This document shows, one piece after another, positions 17,048 to 24,611 of a stretch of DNA of 45,606 nucleotides. Made by a program: the position numbers and the translations under genes. Positions within the stretch are counted from its first letter, which is position 1. Every line of letters starts with the position of its first letter. Below the pieces are notes generated by a model, which was not told the DNA's origin, made no database searches, and saw nothing but the letters and a program-made list of their open reading frames with translations. This DNA is from a virus. Where the stretch lies: positions 1-45,606 of IMG/VR virus record IMGVR_UViG_3300031586_000007; one strand, written 5' to 3'.

Positions 17048-17749
17048 TCATCTCCTTTCATTTAATATTAATATTTTATTACCCTTTTTTGCGTTACAAA
17101 TCCTACATGCTGGAATAACATTCTCTTTCGTATTATCCCCTCCTTTGCTTATTGGTATTGTATGGTCTCTTGTAGGTAAATTGTCCTCATCAAAATCAAT
17201 CCCGCAATAAGCACACTTATAATTATACTCTTTTAAAATATTTAACCACTCTTGATAGGTTAAAGTATTTATTATATTATTTTCCATTGCACGCCTTCTT
17301 GAATGCATTCTTTGATTTTTTGCTTTACCATTTTCTGTTTTAGCCCATTCTCTCCTATATAATATTTCTTTTTCTTTATTGTCTTTATGATATTTTTTAC
17401 TATATTCCTTAATTTGTTCTACATTTTTATCCCGCCATCTTTTATTACGTCTTTGGCTTCCTATTTTCCCTTTTTCTGTTTTTTGATATTTCTTGTTATA
17501 TTCATTTTCATTTTCCCTATTTTCTTCATGATATTTTTTCTTACCAGCTAATATTTTCTCTCTATTATTCTTTTGATATTCTTTAACTTTTTCTATTTCT
17601 TCTATTCTATTGTTTTCATAATATTCTTTTCTATATCTTGATATTTTATCTTTATTATTTTTTCTCCATTGTTTCATATATTCTTTGATGTGCTCTTTAT
17701 TGTCTAACCGCCATTTTCTCATATATAGTTTATGATATAATCTTTCCAT
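17048..17749 (-). CDS. Free-standing HNH homing endonuclease with repeat N-terminus
   Basis: 233 aa. Residues ~1-150 are tandem Tyr/Lys/Asn-rich repeats (variants of KEYYENNREKI...KYH.EN) often found in front of phage HNH domains. Residues ~178-225 are an HNH zinc finger: CAYCGIDF, then RDHTIPISKGGDN, then NVIPACRICN. It sits between tail-terminator and tail-tube genes with no structural role expected, so it is probably a homing or moron insertion. Its last codons (NERR-stop) are made of the SD AAAGGAGATGA that serves the tail-tube gene, so it fits neatly without removing that RBS. It is very AT-rich and Lys/Asn-rich relative to neighbours. Confidence 0.8.
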   Translation of the reverse strand: MERLYHKLYMRKWRLDNKEHIKEYMKQWRKNNKDKISRYRKEYYENNRIEEIEKVKEYQKNNREKILAGKKKYHEENRENENEYNKKYQKTEKGKIGSQRRNKRWRDKNVEQIKEYSKKYHKDNKEKEILYRREWAKTENGKAKNQRMHSRRRAMENNIINTLTYQEWLNILKEYNYKCAYCGIDFDEDNLPTRDHTIPISKGGDNTKENVIPACRICNAKKGNKILILNERR

Positions 17750-17753
17750 ACTA

Positions 17754-18224
17754 TCACTCGCGAACCGTAAAAGTAACGGTCAAAGTATAAACCGCACTAT
17801 AATAATTTCCGTTTTGGAAGTATGGATTATTTCCATCAAATCTTTTGCTCTTTATATCTTGAAAAAATGTACCATGCCCGAATCCCAGGGTCCTATCAGC
17901 CAGCAATATATTTTTTGCCCTGGCTGTCAAATTATTTGCTTCTTTGTATCCGGCTTTCCCTTCTATTGCATTATAGACTACTCCAATGATAACGATATCC
18001 ATATCCCAACTTTCCCATATGGTAGTTTTGGTAGTCGGGTTTATTATGGTTTCCCCTTCCATTACCCATATAGCTGGTGCTTCGGGTTTCTGGCTGGTTT
18101 TCATTCCAATGACTAATGCTTTAACATCATCCAATTTCCCTCCATCCTGTATGGCTCCGGATAATTTCTCTTCTATTTTATCCATGATATCGTCTATCGC
18201 ATCTTCCAATGTTTTTAATTCCAT
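17754..18224 (-). CDS. Tail terminator/completion protein
   Basis: 156 aa. It opens with a long helix (LEDAIDDIMDKIEEKLSGAI) followed by alternating strands (APAIWVMEGETIINPTTKTT, WDMDIVIIGVVYNA) and a C-terminal strand pair (SAVYTLTVTFTVRE), the arrangement of gpU/tail-terminator proteins. It lies directly after the HK97-gp10-like gene (one base between stop and ATG), the normal order for connector genes. It would cap the tail tube and join it to the head. Assignment is from pattern and position. Confidence 0.55.
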   Translation of the reverse strand: MELKTLEDAIDDIMDKIEEKLSGAIQDGGKLDDVKALVIGMKTSQKPEAPAIWVMEGETIINPTTKTTIWESWDMDIVIIGVVYNAIEGKAGYKEANNLTARAKNILLADRTLGFGHGTFFQDIKSKRFDGNNPYFQNGNYYSAVYTLTVTFTVRE

Positions 18225-18225
18225 T

Positions 18226-18660
18226 TTACCCTCCTGTTTCTCTTAAGGCTGTCCTTATAAATTCATCTATCCTATTTTCCCCTCTTTTCATTGCTCTTTC
18301 ATGAAATGGGTTTGGCTTCTGGCCTTTTACGCTCTTGACAAATATCTCCATTCCTTTCCACATGAAATGAAGGCATCGCTTAGTAGTCGGTGTTATCTTT
18401 ATCCCTCTCGGCCCATATATCCCGGTTCCGTAGGCTACGTGTGGAGCATATTCTACCCCGCTGACAAGTTTATACCAAAAATTGCTTAATTTTTCCATTT
18501 GCCAGCTTCCTCTTAACCTTCCATGGTCTATCGGTGGCTCTTCTCTTAAACCTGCCCACACTTCTGTTACCAGGTAAAAGAAGGCCTGCTTACTGGCTGC
18601 CTTTGGTATCTCCATTATCTTTTTTACTTGCTCCGGGTCGATATATATTTTAAGGCTCAT
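18226..18660 (-). CDS. HK97 gp10-like tail completion protein
   Basis: 144 aa. It matches the HK97-gp10 family: KAASKQAFFYLVTEVWAGLR helix, DHGRLRGSWQME, then GVEYAPHVAYGTGIYGPRG, LHFMWKGMEIFVKSVKGQKP and the terminal helix RAMKRGENRIDEFIRTAL. It acts at the head-tail neck. Its ATG overlaps the connector gene's stop by one base (TAATG), so it is translationally coupled. Confidence 0.8.
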   Translation of the reverse strand: MSLKIYIDPEQVKKIMEIPKAASKQAFFYLVTEVWAGLREEPPIDHGRLRGSWQMEKLSNFWYKLVSGVEYAPHVAYGTGIYGPRGIKITPTTKRCLHFMWKGMEIFVKSVKGQKPNPFHERAMKRGENRIDEFIRTALRETGG

Positions 18661-19556
18661 TAATCTATCTCACTTATTGGGATATCTCTCTGGTCGTCTA
18701 CCATGCCAACCACTCTATTAAATGAAAACTCCGGCTTTTTGTAATATAAACTTAATTCTTTTTTTAACGAATCGGTTAAAATTTTATCTTCTACCATTTT
18801 TGTATTCCAGTCGTCTATCCTTATCACCGGGGATTCCCTATTCATGTATGCTAATTTTACCATATTTGTACAGGCTCTCATAGCTATATTATGTATTCCT
18901 TCCGGGATCACTAATTTCTCTATATCCGCTACCCAGAAATACCCTCCTACTTCATCTACTAATTTCAGGCCTATACTTTTAATGCTCGCGTAGGCTGCTT
19001 TGCTCCCCAGGTAAAATTTACATAGTTTCCATTCGTTATCATACATCTCCGGGAAGTCTATTGTCTTCACGATCGTACCACAATTGATTGCACTCGATAA
19101 TAAAAGCTGGATTGCTCCTTTTTCGCAGTCTACATAAGGCTTTACTTTTATCATTATTATTTTTGCATCGCTCAAGTCCTGGTAATCTGTTTCAATTGCC
19201 TTGCTGGCTATTACTGTATTCGCTCCTACGGTTGACGATATCTCTATCCGGTTAACCGCTATCCGTTCTTCCCCTTTTGGTAATTCATAGGGATCGGTTT
19301 CCAATGCTATGGTCACTCCGGCTACTGTCTGCTCATTCCATTCCTCTACTCCCTGGTCCACTATTCTCTTTTCTCCAAAGGTCAAATCGTTTAGAAGATT
19401 CCTTCCCCTATCCCTATTAATTAGGCTTGCTACTTGTTTCAGCCAGTCTTCTATCATGGTATCCATTTCGGTTTCCCCAGACAATCCTAATTTAGCATAA
19501 GTGATTCCGCTATATCTTTTAACATCTGCTACGGTAGAATAATATTGGTTTGCCAT
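18660..19556 (-). CDS. Head-tail connector with inserted beta-sandwich domain
   Basis: 298 aa, SD AAGGAGATGATACG. The first ~70 residues (YYSTVADVKRYSGI, MIEDWLKQVASLINRDRGRN) and the last ~80 (IHNIAMRACTNMVKLAYMNR, KKELSLYYKKP) look like a gp6-type head-tail connector, which normally totals only ~100-150 aa. Between them (~75-215) lies an extra beta-rich region (IAVNRIEISSTVGA, QLLLSSAINCGTIVKTIDFP, SIKSIGLKLVDEVGGYFWVA) resembling a jelly-roll/lectin-like domain. The insertion could decorate the neck and bind carbohydrate. Connector identity is supported by position before the gp10-like gene. Confidence 0.6.
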   Translation of the reverse strand: MANQYYSTVADVKRYSGITYAKLGLSGETEMDTMIEDWLKQVASLINRDRGRNLLNDLTFGEKRIVDQGVEEWNEQTVAGVTIALETDPYELPKGEERIAVNRIEISSTVGANTVIASKAIETDYQDLSDAKIIMIKVKPYVDCEKGAIQLLLSSAINCGTIVKTIDFPEMYDNEWKLCKFYLGSKAAYASIKSIGLKLVDEVGGYFWVADIEKLVIPEGIHNIAMRACTNMVKLAYMNRESPVIRIDDWNTKMVEDKILTDSLKKELSLYYKKPEFSFNRVVGMVDDQRDIPISEID

Positions 19557-19568
19557 CGTATCATCTCC

Positions 19569-19841
19569 TTATTTTTTCCCTTTTAATTTATATTTCTCTT
19601 CCGGATGTGCCATAGTAATATGTGTTATAAGACCATGCCTTTTATCAAATTCCCTATCACATATCGGGCATATATAACGGCATTCGGTTATCTCCAGATC
19701 CTTGCAGGCTTTTATTTCTTTAAATGTTCTATCTCTTATATTGTATTCTCTTCCTTCTTCCGGTGGGAACACACATTTATTCCGGTTGATTCTTTCCCCT
19801 TTATGATTAAAAACCTTTATTCTATATTTTAAATTTAACAT
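19569..19841 (-). CDS. Small protein with virion-type module and C2H2 zinc finger
   Basis: 90 aa, SD GGAGGATAAG before the ATG. Residues 1-53 are a short beta/helix module (RIKVFNHKGERI, FPPEEGREYNIRDRTFKEIK). Residues ~56-80 are a classic C2H2 finger, CPICDREFDKRHGLITHI..H, with spacing C-x2-C-x12-H-x4-H. The N-terminal module is visibly shared with the C-terminus of the glycosyltransferase immediately upstream (IKVRNKAAQQI...FPAGET...RTWREIKSHV). It lies between the sugar cassette and the connector genes. Role unknown; a structural module with an RNA-, DNA- or protein-binding finger is the visible content. Confidence 0.55.
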   Translation of the reverse strand: MLNLKYRIKVFNHKGERINRNKCVFPPEEGREYNIRDRTFKEIKACKDLEITECRYICPICDREFDKRHGLITHITMAHPEEKYKLKGKK

Positions 19842-19856
19842 CTTATCCTCCTGATC

Positions 19857-21110
19857 CTATTCTATCATCTCAATAACCAAGCTGACATGAGATTTTATTT
19901 CTCTCCAGGTTCGCATATTAACAGACAGCTCTCCTGACGTTTCCCCGGCTGGGAATATGTACCCGCCTCTGTATATTTGCTGTGCTGCCTTGTTTCGTAC
20001 TTTTATTTTATTGGGATATTTTGCATTGTCCTTTTTTATTTTTATTTCTTCAGTAATCTTGAATGGATTTTCTCCAACTTGATATATTTTTCTCTTTGGA
20101 TTTTCTGCTTCTTTTAGGGCTACACCAATTATGTATTCGAGCTTATCTCTTTCCTTCTCCAGAACATTATCATATCTCATTTTTTTAGTTATTTTTATTT
20201 TCTTTAATCTTTCTGGGATTGCCTTCAAAGTTTCTTGCTCTAAATCATCAATAACTATTCCCCATTTATCTCGATATATTTCTATTCCATTTCCACCTTG
20301 GTATCCTATGGTCGGTATCCCTGCTGCCAGATAATCATATATTTTATTTGCTCTGCATAATTGAGAATAATCAAAAGCTTTTTCTGGAGTTCCTATTTTA
20401 TTATATGAATGAAGTCCAGCAGTATATTGACTCATTTCCTGATAAATAACCCCTCCATTAATCCATTCGTGAACTACGCATCCAATATCCCTATATGCCC
20501 TAAAATTTTTGGGGTTAGATGTCTTGCAAGGGTAAATATGGACTTTCCATCCAGCTCCAATAAATTTCTTAAAAATATCATAATAAGCTCGGTAATAATA
20601 AACATTCCCCATTCTACCTTTGCTCGTTGGGGGAACTAATCCACCAGCATAAACTAAACTTAATCCTTCTGATTTCTCTCTGGGAATAAAACCAATATCT
20701 TTTTTTAAAGGTTTATTGGGAATAACAATATATTTTGGTATATGCCATTTATATTTCTTTTTTAAACCTTCATAATAATCAGCATGGTCTTGAGAAGTAA
20801 ATATTACCGCTACAGCATTTTCTATCAATTCTTTATCATGTTTATAAAACTTTTCATTAAGCCCAAAACGAAGGCTCACTACATCATGCTCTAATAATAA
20901 ATAAGGTATCCCTCTCTTCAGAAATTCTTTATACGAAGAGTAAAAATCTCCTTTACATATTCCTAAATCAATATCCCCTTCGATTTTACCTCTGGTAATA
21001 TTAATATTGAATTCTTTTTCTAAATAAGTAGGAAATTTGTAACTACTCCCATCAACCCAAATATTCAGAAGGAATACCATTCTTTTATCTTTAAATGGAT
21101 TCTTTTTCAT
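19857..21110 (-). CDS. Glycosyltransferase (GT-B-like) with C-terminal virion-type module
   Basis: 417 aa, overlapping the previous gene's end by 20 bases. Residues ~90-330 have GT-B glycosyltransferase features: FTSQDHADYYEGL and YIVIPNKP after the first Rossmann half, SLVYAGGLVPP at the domain junction, and the donor-binding segment NKIYDYLAAGIPTIGYQGG followed by WGIVIDD. Residues ~368-417 are an extra module (KIKVRNKAAQQIYRGGYIF, TWREIKSHVSLVIEMIE) matching the N-terminus of the next, 90-aa gene. It would transfer a sugar to an unknown acceptor. The fused module suggests targeting to the virion or assembly site, which is inference. Confidence 0.7.
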   Translation of the reverse strand: MKKNPFKDKRMVFLLNIWVDGSSYKFPTYLEKEFNINITRGKIEGDIDLGICKGDFYSSYKEFLKRGIPYLLLEHDVVSLRFGLNEKFYKHDKELIENAVAVIFTSQDHADYYEGLKKKYKWHIPKYIVIPNKPLKKDIGFIPREKSEGLSLVYAGGLVPPTSKGRMGNVYYYRAYYDIFKKFIGAGWKVHIYPCKTSNPKNFRAYRDIGCVVHEWINGGVIYQEMSQYTAGLHSYNKIGTPEKAFDYSQLCRANKIYDYLAAGIPTIGYQGGNGIEIYRDKWGIVIDDLEQETLKAIPERLKKIKITKKMRYDNVLEKERDKLEYIIGVALKEAENPKRKIYQVGENPFKITEEIKIKKDNAKYPNKIKVRNKAAQQIYRGGYIFPAGETSGELSVNMRTWREIKSHVSLVIEMIE

Positions 21111-21861
21111 AAGCTAACTCCTTTTCTGCTTTATCCCATAATTCTCCTAAATAGTTATCCCAAAATTCATTGTATATAACATCAATGCCAGGATGCGGAG
21201 TTATTTCTCCTAAATATACGCCATCTGGGGTATCGTATAAATCAATTCTTACAAAGGGAAAGTTAATAGCTTTTGATATTTTTCTGGCAATTTCCAGAAG
21301 TTCTGTCCCATGTATTGGATTAGGTAATTTATTGTTTATTAAGTAAATAATTATTTTATCGCAAATAAGGTCTATGGTTTCAAAATGGTTAGTCCAATAT
21401 TTTGTATGTTTTACTTTGTTCTCTCTTTCGTATTGCCTTATTACTCCAATCTCGCCATTGAATGTAAATATTTTCCAATCGTAGGGTAAAGGATTACTCA
21501 ATAATTTCTCTATCCATAAACTCTCGCTATGCTTTTGATTTCCTTTAAAAAATAATATTATTTCTTCTTTAGTTATATAAGCATTTCGAAGAATATCCTT
21601 ATATCCTTTCCCATCAAAAATTAAAGGTAATACTCCATTACAAGAGCAACCTTGTTGTGGTTTAATTACAAATTCATTCGGTAATGTTTCCCAAATTACA
21701 TCTTCTATTTTATTAAAAATACCAATAATTTCAGGATGCTTTACCCCAAGCTTATCAGCTAATTTATATCCCTTTAATTTATATCCAATTAGGTCTACTG
21801 GATGCCCACTCTCTCTATATTTTTCTATAGATTCTTTTATTCTTTCGTTATATCCAATCAT
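21091..21861 (-). CDS. TupA-like ATP-grasp protein
   Basis: 256 aa from the ATG at 21861, two bases after the methyltransferase stop; an in-frame GTG 51 bases upstream would overlap that gene. ATP-grasp signs: LPNEFVIKPQQGCSCNGV (nucleotide-binding lysine and Gly-rich loop), SLWIEKLLSN, YDWKIFTFNGEIGVI, and the C-terminal FVRIDLYDTPDGVYLGEITP metal-binding segment. This pattern matches ATP-grasp proteins of the TupA/polysaccharide type, which join an acid to an amine during surface-polymer synthesis. Substrate unknown. In context it would decorate the sugar made by the other cassette enzymes. Confidence 0.7.
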   Translation of the reverse strand: MIGYNERIKESIEKYRESGHPVDLIGYKLKGYKLADKLGVKHPEIIGIFNKIEDVIWETLPNEFVIKPQQGCSCNGVLPLIFDGKGYKDILRNAYITKEEIILFFKGNQKHSESLWIEKLLSNPLPYDWKIFTFNGEIGVIRQYERENKVKHTKYWTNHFETIDLICDKIIIYLINNKLPNPIHGTELLEIARKISKAINFPFVRIDLYDTPDGVYLGEITPHPGIDVIYNEFWDNYLGELWDKAEKELAYEKESI

Positions 21862-21862
21862 C

Positions 21863-22705
21863 TTATCTTTCTCTTTTGCAAAGAAAATAAATTTGTCCTT
21901 TTGCTTTTTCACCCTTGAACTTTGGGAAGGGATATTCCTTTATTTCTAATTGTTCAAGTTCTGCTATTTCCAGTAATTTCTTTAAGCTATCTTGACTAAA
22001 ATAATTACAATGAGTTAAGGGCTCTCTCACATATTTCCATTCATGAGAGTGCCCGTTGGGAACTGCTATTAACATTACTCCTGTTTTTCTTTTTAGATAT
22101 TTTTTTAGAACTGTAATAAATTCTAATGGTTTATTCATGTGTTCTAAAACGTCTATTAAGAAAATAATATCATATTCCCTCCCTTCGCAAGATTCAAGAT
22201 TTTTACCTATATACTTTATTTTTTTATATAAGCAATAATCGGTTACCTCTACTATCTCACAATTATATTTATTCCTTAAATTGATACACATCCTCCCATC
22301 TGCACCACCAAAATCAAGTAATGTTTTAGCCTGGGTATCTACATATTTTCCAAGGTTTTCTCTTATTCTTTTTTCTTTCATTTCGTCAACCCAAGAAAGA
22401 GGGCTATCTGTCACATCAGTATGAGGTAAGTCTACTCCCATGCCCTCAGCAATCCAGTAATATTTAATTAATACTTCTTCGTTGGTAAATCTGGGATTAG
22501 AATAAATAAAACTACAATCATTACATCTGCATATGCTATATTTCAAGATTTTCTTCCTATCGCATTTTGCTATTTTGTCAAAAGCAATTCTTAATCTTTT
22601 ATCTATGTAAGGATTCCTTATTTTTTCAGGATATCGATATTCAATTTCTCTTATGATTGTTATATTCCTTGATTTGCATATTGGGCAATATTTTATATCA
22701 ATCAT
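21863..22705 (-). CDS. Class I SAM-dependent methyltransferase with N-terminal zinc ribbon
   Basis: 280 aa, ATGA overlap with the dehydrogenase gene. The N-terminus has a zinc-ribbon pattern, YCPICKS then ICRCNDCSFIYSNPRF. Residues ~120-230 are a Rossmann methyltransferase: motif I TLLDFGGADGRMC, acidic loop EVTDY, motif IV IIFLIDVLEHM, then MLIAVPNGHSHEW. The ribbon plus methyltransferase layout is typical of sugar C- or O-methyltransferases in nucleotide-sugar pathways. It probably methylates a sugar made in the cassette. Target uncertain. Confidence 0.75.
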   Translation of the reverse strand: MIDIKYCPICKSRNITIIREIEYRYPEKIRNPYIDKRLRIAFDKIAKCDRKKILKYSICRCNDCSFIYSNPRFTNEEVLIKYYWIAEGMGVDLPHTDVTDSPLSWVDEMKEKRIRENLGKYVDTQAKTLLDFGGADGRMCINLRNKYNCEIVEVTDYCLYKKIKYIGKNLESCEGREYDIIFLIDVLEHMNKPLEFITVLKKYLKRKTGVMLIAVPNGHSHEWKYVREPLTHCNYFSQDSLKKLLEIAELEQLEIKEYPFPKFKGEKAKGQIYFLCKRER

Positions 22706-23475
22706 TTTTCTACTACCTCTCTTATCTTTAGGAATAATTTATTTAATATCTCTGCTGTTTTTAATAATGCCATTTCGCTGTTTCCTTCCCGGCCTGTATA
22801 TATTAAAAATTCAGTATCTTTTGGTAGGCATTTACCGTCTGCTCCTCTGTATCCTTTGTCGTTTGCTTTTAGATGTCTTTGGTTTATGTTCTGATCTGCT
22901 TTAAATATTCTATATATATTCTCATAATCAGCACCTATATTTTTTGATAAATCGTATAACTCTTCTGCAAATACTACCTTTGTTAAGGCCAGGCTATTTA
23001 AGGCTACTTTTGCCAGCTCGGCTTCTATCGGCTTTACCTGGATATCGGTGGTAAATATTCGGTGGCTAAATAAACTTTTTAATAATTGATAGGTTTTTTC
23101 ACTTTCCGTTCCTATCACTATTTTGTCCGGAGATATTTTATCACTTTCTGTATCCCATTCTCTTAAAAATTCCGGCATGAATGTAAATTCTCTTTTATGT
23201 CTTTTTATCATCTGGTCTGTCGTTCCGGGGATCACTGTGGTTCTTATAACAAATAAACATTTTTTATTTTTTGCTACTAATTCATCGATTAAAATTGTTA
23301 GGTTATTCATGTTTTTGTTTTTTTCGTTAATGCAAATAAAGATTATATCGCTTTGGCTTATGTCCTCTTCGTAGCCTTTGTCCGGGTCAGATATCCTAAT
23401 AAAATGCTCTTCCTTTAATAATTTCCTTGTGGCCTGTCCTACTACTCCATATCCCACGATCCCTATATTTAGCAT
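22702..23475 (-). CDS. UDP-glucose/GDP-mannose dehydrogenase-like enzyme (short form)
   Basis: 257 aa. NAD-binding motif at the N-terminus (NIGIVGYGVVGQAT); RTTVIPGTT and FMPEFLREW are conserved blocks; the dimer-helix block is EAELAKVALNSLALTKVVFA; the catalytic Cys lies in GADGKCLPKDTEFL. It would oxidise a nucleotide sugar to its uronic acid. It ends soon after the catalytic Cys, lacking most of the usual third (UDP-binding) domain, since family members are ~390-440 aa. It opens the four-gene cassette behind the capsid gene, with SD GAGGAG four bases from the ATG. Confidence 0.8.
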   Translation of the reverse strand: MLNIGIVGYGVVGQATRKLLKEEHFIRISDPDKGYEEDISQSDIIFICINEKNKNMNNLTILIDELVAKNKKCLFVIRTTVIPGTTDQMIKRHKREFTFMPEFLREWDTESDKISPDKIVIGTESEKTYQLLKSLFSHRIFTTDIQVKPIEAELAKVALNSLALTKVVFAEELYDLSKNIGADYENIYRIFKADQNINQRHLKANDKGYRGADGKCLPKDTEFLIYTGREGNSEMALLKTAEILNKLFLKIREVVEK

Positions 23476-23481
23476 AGTGCT

Positions 23482-23513
23482 CCTCTCTTAAAGTTAGAGG
23501 CACTATATATTAC
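23482..23513 (-). other. Stem-loop between capsid gene and sugar cassette
   Basis: The intergenic DNA contains an inverted repeat, GAGGCA ... TGCCTC, separated by an AT-rich loop of about 18 bases, just upstream of the SD of the dehydrogenase gene. There is no T-tract after it on the minus strand, so it is not a canonical terminator. It could stabilise the capsid mRNA end or modulate cassette translation. Function not shown. Confidence 0.35.
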
Positions 23514-23562
23514 TACATAATGCCTCCGCTTTTATACTATTTTATTTATTTATTATTTATTT

Positions 23563-24573
23563 TTAGGATACCGGGTTGCTCTTGTCTATGTATGCTACAA
23601 TTACAGCATTCTCGTCTTCGTATCCCGCATCTACTTCCAGGGTCAAGATAAAGTCGGTTTGTCTTTTTTTTGCTTCTCTTTCTCTTTCGATGGTTACCTT
23701 GTGGAATACTCCCCAGACATGATTGTTCGGGTATCCGAGCATGGCCACGTCTCCACAGCCTCCTACTAATTCTGCTTTGGCTCGCTCTATCATCGGTACT
23801 CTCTCGATTGGAATCCCTTTGTAGGCCAGTTTCTGGTTTGTGGTATATACGCTATCTCCAAGAGAAGTTCCTCTGGCTTTTAATAAATCCCGATAGGCAT
23901 TCTCTACCTCCCAATTTACCCAATATCTCCATGCTCCTACATCGGTTAGGTATTCTTTAGGCATTCCACCTAACATCGCATTGAACATATTTTCCGGGTA
24001 GGTGGCTGCAGCAGGGTCGAAATCCTCTGTACTTCCTCCGTAGACTGCGTTCGCTGCTTGTTTTATCCATCCGTTGGATTTGCTTAAGACGTGATCCTGT
24101 GCGTAGCTAAAATCGGTATCTGCAAATAATGCAAATTCCTCCATATCTCTTCCTACTGCTTCTCCTAATAAATCTATTAAGGTTTCCTCGAAGTTTTCCT
24201 TTTCGATATTTCTCCTTAAGGCTTTATCCTGGATACTAACAATAGCCTGGAATTCATGAACGGTTAATTTATTTATTGCTGTGGTTGGTTTCGCGTAGTC
24301 GCTCTCTGCTAATGTTCTATGATCCCCTGATGCATCGTCTCCAGAATCCAATACCCTCCCGGTGAAGGATATTCTGTCTATGTGGGCTATTTGTGCATCC
24401 ATTGGCATATATCTGGCTTCCGGGAGTATAACGGTTTTCTCCTGCATTTTTCTGATAAATCTGGTTAGCTTGGTTGGTTGCAGTACCGCTTCCCCTAAAG
24501 CATCGATATCCACTATCCCGCCTTTTAAGGCTCTATCAATTAATTTCAGCATTTCTCCTTGGCTCAATGACAT
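23563..24573 (-). CDS. Major capsid protein
   Basis: 336 aa from the ATG at 24573, nine bases after GGAG in AAAGGAGATGATACAA; an ATG nine bases earlier is inside the SD. The sequence has HK97-fold capsid character: LDSGDDASGDHRTLAES, KLTVHEFQAIVSIQDKALRR and EAVGRDMEEFALFADTD (spine helix), then GAWRYWVNWEVENAYRDLL and IPIERVPMIERA, ending with a beta segment (DFILTLEVDAGYEDENAVIV). It follows the protease/scaffold gene as expected. The leader is nearly identical to that of the tail-tube gene, fitting high expression. No decoration gene is obvious next to it. Confidence 0.82.
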   Translation of the reverse strand: MSLSQGEMLKLIDRALKGGIVDIDALGEAVLQPTKLTRFIRKMQEKTVILPEARYMPMDAQIAHIDRISFTGRVLDSGDDASGDHRTLAESDYAKPTTAINKLTVHEFQAIVSIQDKALRRNIEKENFEETLIDLLGEAVGRDMEEFALFADTDFSYAQDHVLSKSNGWIKQAANAVYGGSTEDFDPAAATYPENMFNAMLGGMPKEYLTDVGAWRYWVNWEVENAYRDLLKARGTSLGDSVYTTNQKLAYKGIPIERVPMIERAKAELVGGCGDVAMLGYPNNHVWGVFHKVTIEREREAKKRQTDFILTLEVDAGYEDENAVIVAYIDKSNPVS

Positions 24574-24611
24574 TTGTATCATCTCCTTTCGTTTTTTTTG
24601 ATTTGTTTTTT

